Positions 38,401 to 45,500 of a DNA stretch of 64,000 nucleotides are shown one piece after another; the first letter of the stretch is position 1, and every line of letters begins with the position of its first letter. Source of the stretch: Bimastos eiseni. Its lineage: Eukaryota > Annelida > Clitellata > Crassiclitellata > Lumbricidae. Under the pieces are notes generated by a model. That model did no database searches. It worked only from the letters and a program-made list of their open reading frames with translations, and was not told the DNA's origin. Location: positions 52,815,862 through 52,879,861 of the forward strand of contig OY365806.1 in the NCBI GenBank assembly GCA_959347315.1. The letters are read 5' to 3'. Position numbers and translations under genes: made by a program.

Positions 38401-41400
38401 GAAGCATTGACTTGATCATCACAATTGGAGTATCCTTGCACAATCGCAACAATGATAGCGACATAATTGTATAATATAAGTTTCATGTTATAAACACCCG
38501 AACATAGTTTGAGCGTTTTACATTGTCTGATATTAAAATAAAACAATTACAATCGACATTTATACAAACGACAAGTTTTTATTTATCCCTGTTATGTTAT
38601 TGCAGCGCTTCTAAATCACTCGGCTCTCTTGGTTCCGTTTGTCTAAGTATCTTAAGTCTAAGTGTCTATTCTCTAGCTCTGTCTTTTGGCTTCATTTGGT
38701 TCTCTTAGTTCCTTTGTTCAATCCTTTGTTCAATCGGCTCCCTTTGATTTCCATTGGTTCACTCGATTCTGGCCTCTGGTTCCTCGGTTCGGCTCTTCGG
38801 TTGTCTTTGTTCCGTTGGCTCTCTTGGTTCCCTTTGTTCCATCGGTTCTCTAGCTCCGCCTTTGGTTCCCGTTAGTTCTCTTGGCCACAGTGGTTCTCTA
38901 GCGGTTTCCTCAGGTCCTCTTGCAGCTTCTTGTTTGTTGGCTTCTGCAATGTGTGTGCGTTGCGTATCTGTGGTATTAGGATCCACTACGATCCTCAATA
39001 ATATACAATTTAATTAAGTGACGTTTTCTGTTGCGTAGTCTGTTTCTGCGAGTTTTCTGCGTCGCGTCTTAATCGTTCTTCTTCGTCAGACCATGGATTA
39101 ACGACGTCTAAAGTTTTGCGGCGCTCGACTGGGCGTATTCTGTGTTGAGTTTTATACGAGAACCAGTGTGCTGACAGTGAAAAGGACTTACTGTTGTGTC
39201 AATAAACGATTCGTTTCATAAGTTAATTCCAAAAAGGTTGGAACTTATTCAAAAGTAATCTCCTAAAATACCATTAGGACCGTCCAGTCCAAGTTGTCCA
39301 CTCAAGGAACAGGAGTTGCCATCCTGGGACTAGAGACTAGAGTTCGAACCCCCCGGTCTGCCACAATAATAATACAAGTTGTGCAATTTGAAACTTCATC
39401 TAATCGCAAGCTCAAACGCGTAGCTTGAAGTATTCAGATCGGCCAATGGATTTAAGAATCAAATAATCTGACTGACCGGTCCGAGGAAGACAGCGGCGAT
39501 AGAGACGAACGTCTCTGCCTTTGTGACTCGAGTGACGATGCTGAGGAGTGAACCAATTACACCAACGACAACCTGCACCACTCCCAACTGAGTCAAAAGT
39601 GACGTGACAGCCATGAAGAAGCACAAAACCGGCATTACCTAGACCATCGTAATGTCGATAGCAGCAAAAAACAATGCAATGCAATCTCAAATGATGCTAG
39701 TCGTCATCATCTGCGGCAGCAGAATCATAGTTACAATCATCATCACCATCAGCTCCATTCGGTGGCAAAGGCAAAGTAAGCCAAACTAATTCTAATGCCT
39801 GACAATTTTCTTTTAGATTTTGTAACAAAGTACTTCCAACATGAAATGTCTTTAATATTTTTGGGAAGAAACTCTTAATGGATTATTTAATTATAGAAGA
39901 TGTTCTAACTGTCCTCATTCTGCTTGTACGCAAGGCTGGCGCCATTGTGAAACAACATTATCAACAGATCATCAGACACGTCCAGTTTACACCATGGTAG
40001 TCTGGTAGACTCGTCTTTGCATTAAGCGCCAAAGCGCATATACGCTTTGGAGCTTATATATATATGTATATATATATAATATATATAATTATATATAATA
40101 TTATATATATAGTTGGCTATATTTAAGAATCAAATATGTCCTAATGCTTGTGATATGTGTTCATCTCAAGTCATGTCTGCCACTTTACTTGTCTCCGTTA
40201 TGCGATGAGTTTACTAGTCTTTTTTAGTATTTAGTATTTATTATTAGTCTTTTTTATTGATATCCTGTCGTTCTATTTATAGTTTATAATTTATAATTTG
40301 CTTCTAGCAAAATGTCAGTTGCAAATTAAAGATTGTTCACCACCAACTCATTTCATCTGAGATCTTCAGCACTGTTTTTTGGTCTGGGATATCTGGTGTT
40401 CTAAGCCATTCGTAGCTGTGTCTACGAATAGAAATATAATAAATTGTGTGACTGACGGACAACATTACTACCGCCATGGCGAACGAGTGGTCTGTGTAAG
40501 TCTCTCCGAAGACAGCTCTGGCTCCGTACTGAGCAAAGTTCAAGAACCATGTGATGAGATTTGCCAGCCATGATACGACTTCATTTCCAGCATCCCATCG
40601 CATAACCACAACAGCCATCACCTGCTGAATCAGGCAGCAAGCCCAGACAACATTCCACGGCACCTGAAAATCACAACAGTTTGTTGATTTCCTGTGCAAA
40701 ATTAATGCAATATTTGAAGTGTCCAGTCATGGACATATCGGAATAAGCAATGCATATTTTATTTTTGTTTAATAAAATATAAAATGTCACCTATCGTTTA
40801 TTGTCTATCGTTTGTGTACAAACTGTACAAATTTGCCTGCCACCTAACATATCGGAATTACTAAGGATTTATTGAGTCAAAGAGAACTTTTAAATTTAAC
40901 TAATTATACCTAGATTTTACCATAGACCAGAAAATCTACTAGTTACTTCCTCCCAGACGGAATGGATTCATTTTTATTCTAATCATTTTTATTCTAATTA
41001 CGGCCTCTCACCCTCTCATTATGCAGCAGCATGTCCTATCCTTGACAGAAGTATAATGCGCTTCCGCGTTATTTGCGGTTATAGCACTAATATTTTCAAT
41101 CACCGGCGTTGTATTCGAAGTTCGAAGTCACTATTTGTCTCATGCAATCTTCTATTTACTCTTATCGTCCGACAATCACGCGCACTAAATAATAAAAACC
41201 GTCAGCAAATTGTGCCTGTCGAGACGACATAGTCAGCAAATGGTAAGATTTGACCTTCCCAGGGTTAGATGAGATGGCGAAGCTGACGATAAGCAGAGTG
41301 AAAAGTCCAGCGAGGGAAATTAGATTCACTGGAGCTTCTGAGGCACTCACACCAACAACTATGACGACGAATACAGCAACCAAAGCCCAGGCACACCTAC

Positions 41401-42517
41401 AAGCACGTTTCACAGCAATTACAGATGCATGCACGTCCTTTATTTGAATCATCCATTTAATACACCCGTTTTGTTCATATGCCGCAATAGTCACTATTTT
41501 TGGAATTTATACTGCAACACACTTTATCGCAGTGGTTCTTAAACTTTTTAGAAACAGGGACCGGCTGTATATTTATGAAGTTGTTGGCGGACCACCAATT
41601 AGAAATGCAAAATTTTATCTGGCAATCGTATCCAAAATAATGGGAAATTAGAGGAAGAAGCTCCTATAGGGCCTATAATATCTTAATATTTTATTGAAGT
41701 TATTCTAAAATCTAACTAATACGAAATAGTGTCTAAAATTTAGACTCAAAATCAATAAACGTTTTTTTACGAATTTACATGATTACATATGTTATTCATT
41801 GTTAATATAACTATAAATTGATTTCATTTTTAAAATTGTCTCATTACAAATAAACAAAAATATTCATACGATAGCGTTTCTTAAATTATCGCTCAATTCT
41901 ATCAACAAAGAACAAACAGCTGGCATAAGAATGGTTGTGTTCAGTTGGGTTGCAATTTCAATCGCTAGGTGATCGAAGTCGTTCCTATGCCTTAGCGATG
42001 ACGGTGTGGCGATAATGGGAACTTTAGATCTAGATTCTAGATTGATTTTTTGCAAATTAAGCTAAATAATAATTTCAATGTATAAATGTTTTTGAATTTA
42101 AAATATATTTAGAATTATTTGTGTGTTTCCTGAAATAAGTTGAATAAATTTTTAATTTTTAGTGATTGTTTCACGGACCGGTGACTTGAGCTCCGCGGAC
42201 CGGCGCCGGTCCGCGGACCACCACTTTAAGAACCACTGCTATAAACAATTCTGCGCATGCGCTTAACCTATAACCACTTAAATGATGACGTCTGCAGGAA
42301 TATTCCCGGCGCCATTCTGTCTGCTGGCGAAGTTATTCCATGGCGTAGCCTACTCCAACCTTTGCGAATATCATGCAAGGCGTATCTTTAGTATCGGAGT
42401 ACGTATTCACGAATAGGAGATATGGCGGTAGTAGGCTATTCCGTTCTTCATAACTACCAACCCTGCTAACTTCTTAATCTTACACAACTCTCTCTCTCTC
42501 TTCTCTCTCTTCTCTCG

Positions 42518-42562
<45 letters not shown>

Positions 42563-45500
42563 TTCTCTCTCTCCACCTTCTCAGTTTCAACTCCAACAAC
42601 TATTCCCCAGCAGTCCCCTTAAGACAGTTTTTTAGCCAGCTTTCCAAACTGCTGTTTAAGTTTCTCACTCCGCTCGCAATTCCTCTGCCATCATATCAAA
42701 GATATGTCAATGATTAAGACGCCTCTGGCACACCAAACTGTCGCATTAAGTCTTCGTACTGCTGCTTACATGTGTTCGATTTTTTGTCAATCTCACTGCG
42801 TACTTGTGATGACTGTGTTGTAAACAACCTTGCTTGCATATTGTTCACCAGATTGGTAAAAAACTGTTCGTGATTTATGGTGAGTAACTTGTTATTTTTG
42901 GCAAGTTATACCACGAAATATTAAATTTTCGGCAGGGTCCATTGCCTCTCGAGTCTTAATGCCATGTTTCTCTCTCATCGTTTCCAAAACTCTAAATGCT
43001 GCGATGAATCAGCTTGTCAGCATATAATACTGACGTTCCACGTTCCTGCAGCAGAAGCGATAAACTCGACAGCTCGTATAATGCGTCATGCCTAAGCCCG
43101 AGCTCGAAAACAAATTCTGGGGATCGAATACGTTTCCACAGTCCAAGAAATGATGCTCGATCTTGAGAATTTCTGTGTGTGTCACAGCAAGCATTCTCAA
43201 AATGCATGCACAACGACTGGCAATTCTTCCATACAGCTGACACATTTCGATAAGAGCTCGAGACCCATCGCACGCCAAAAATTCTTCCAATTTTCCTCAG
43301 TTGTTGACCAATTTCGTCAGCACAACAGTCAAGTTTGTGTTGATTTTTTGGCGAACGGCTATAAATCGAATACAGTTTATCAAAAACGCTTGGAAGTGAT
43401 TTATTACTGTAACTTCCTTGATAGCATTTGACACCGCTAGTTCTAACCGATGATTCAAGCAGTGCCAGACTATAACAATAGGATATTTATCCACAATCAT
43501 ACTAGCGACGCCAGACTCTCTGCTGAGCATAACACTGGCCCCATCACTTGCGAATGCAACGAAATGATTTAACCACCACTTTAAGAACCACTGCTTTATC
43601 GGACTTCTGTTTAGGGAAACTTTTAAAGTGTTGTAATGCTTTATGCATGAATGCGTTGAACATCTTAGGAAATACGTCGGTGAATCGATACGAAGTTCAT
43701 GCTCGGATGATATTGAATTCGAAATTGCTTCGACATTCAACTTCTATTCGCTACGCTTGAATTGCCAGAGCATTCAATATCAAAGTCCTGCGTTTCTTCC
43801 ATATCTGACGACCGTTTTGGTAAACATTGTAACGGATATTTCATCACTGCGTCGTGTCCTTGACAATTCCAAATCTGGATATTTCCGTTTCTTCGATTGA
43901 AACCTTTAAAATTTAACACCGTCAAATAATTTCCTGCTCTCTCAAGTTTTTGAATACTGACGAAAGCATTCTTTGTGGATGCTTGTGATTGGGCAACTAT
44001 AGGAGTCCAATAGGATATCCGAATGACAAAACGGCAAATAACGTTTTCATAAAGTCGATTGTTTCAGAGAAATTGCGTTTCATCACGTTCGAACAAGTGA
44101 TAAAAATCTGCAGCTGCAGGAGCTGACGGGGCCCGAGTGCGACTTGAAACGATGCAGAGGTTGCAGGCATTCTGGGCACCAAGATAAGAAAAATGAAATC
44201 GATCAAAACAGAGGCAGAGGAGAACTCGTAGTATACTTGTGCGGAGCTAACGCCAACACGCAAACATATAACAAAATCATCAACCCCGATGCAGAATCCG
44301 AATGATGCAGAGCATCCAGAAGATGAACCGTATGACACGTTTCTCATTGAGACCACCGATTTGCCAGACAACGCACTTCTCGGCATGTCCACGCATTGTT
44401 CGAACTGCCAATCGCCGACCACAATGACGACCACCCTCCTTCACATCCTGACACTTGAGATCGCAGCCTCTCATATGCTATCGCCATAGCACACCCTCAA
44501 GTTGGAAAAAGCCGGAGGCATACAGTGCTTATGCAAATACCACAAATATTGCAAAATGTTTCTGGAATGTTAAGGCAGCTTCTTCGTTGCAAAGCTACCT
44601 GGAATAAACATACAGTCATGGCCAAAAGTTTGCGAACACAAAATTTCAAGGCATATTTTCCACAGTTTTCATGGTTTCTGGTTTTATTCTGACCTATTTT
44701 CTTAGTTGTCGTTCTTCTTCTGCCATCAACATCATCTCACCAGACAACATCTATTGTTGTAAAATAGTATATATATATATATGTGTATGAATTTGAAACT
44801 TTTAAAATGTGTGCCCCAGTGTGCTGTCATTTCAAGCATGAATATGCATAAAGGTTTGTACAAAGGTGGATGCTCCAGTAACTTGCCGTGAGATCCATTT
44901 TATTGCAGTTTTTGAGTACTTGACAATCCAGCTCAGTAGTGCACACAAAAGAAATTGAAATCAGGGATCCATCTTCACAAAGAGAAGGCTAATGTGTTTT
45001 AACACTACAGAGTAATTCACACTTTACCTAATATCGTTCACAGAGCACAAATTATGTAGTTTAAGGCCTCAATAACTGCAATAAAATCAGTCAAACGGTA
45101 TGTTACTAGAGCATCCGCCTTTGTACGACCTTTTTACGGATTATTGCTTGAAATGACAGCAAACAAGGACACAAATAAAAAAGTATGAAAGTTAGATTTA
45201 TTTCCCAACAATTTAATATAGATGTTCTCTGATGAGATAAAGTTGATAGCAGAAAAAGCACAATAAATAAGAAAATGGCTCAGAAAAAACCCAGAAACCA
45301 TGAAAACTGTGGAAAATATGCCTGAAATTGGGTGTTAGCAAACTTATGGCCAAGACTGTATGTTTATTCCTGATAGCTTTGCAACGAAGAAGCTACCTTA
45401 ACATTCCATATGCATTTTGCAATATTTGTGGTATTTGCATGCAGGGATACTGTATGCCTCCGGCTTTTTCCCCCTCAACGGTATGCTATGGCGATAGCAA

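Larger units (their letters stand above)
41530..43593 (-). mobile_element. composite hAT insertion with 8-bp target duplication
   Basis: CAGTGGTTCTTAAACTTTTT starts at 41530 and CTTTAAGAACCACTG ends at 43593. CTTTATCG lies on both sides (41522-41529 and 43594-43601), the hallmark of hAT insertion. Inside are a complete MITE (41530-42238, with its own CTTTAAGAACCACTG right end), a B repeat (42239-42455), a CT microsatellite and a transposase fragment. So the unit that moved appears to be MITE plus cargo. It lies in intron 1. Confidence 0.85.

Noticed and set aside
38759..38998. REP/EQ-rich minus-strand frame in the transporter gene
   Set aside because: Degenerate GGTTCTCTTGG repeat inside intron 4; no splice support.
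39285..39362. tRNA-like sequence GAGTTCGAACCCCCCGGTCTGCCACA
   Set aside because: Has a B-box-like part, but I could not find a matching A box or acceptor stem; at best a SINE scrap in an intron.
43602..43925. Upstream continuation of the hAT transposase
   Set aside because: Minus-strand text there looked protein-like, but it lies outside the target duplication at 43594-43601 and shows no catalytic block.
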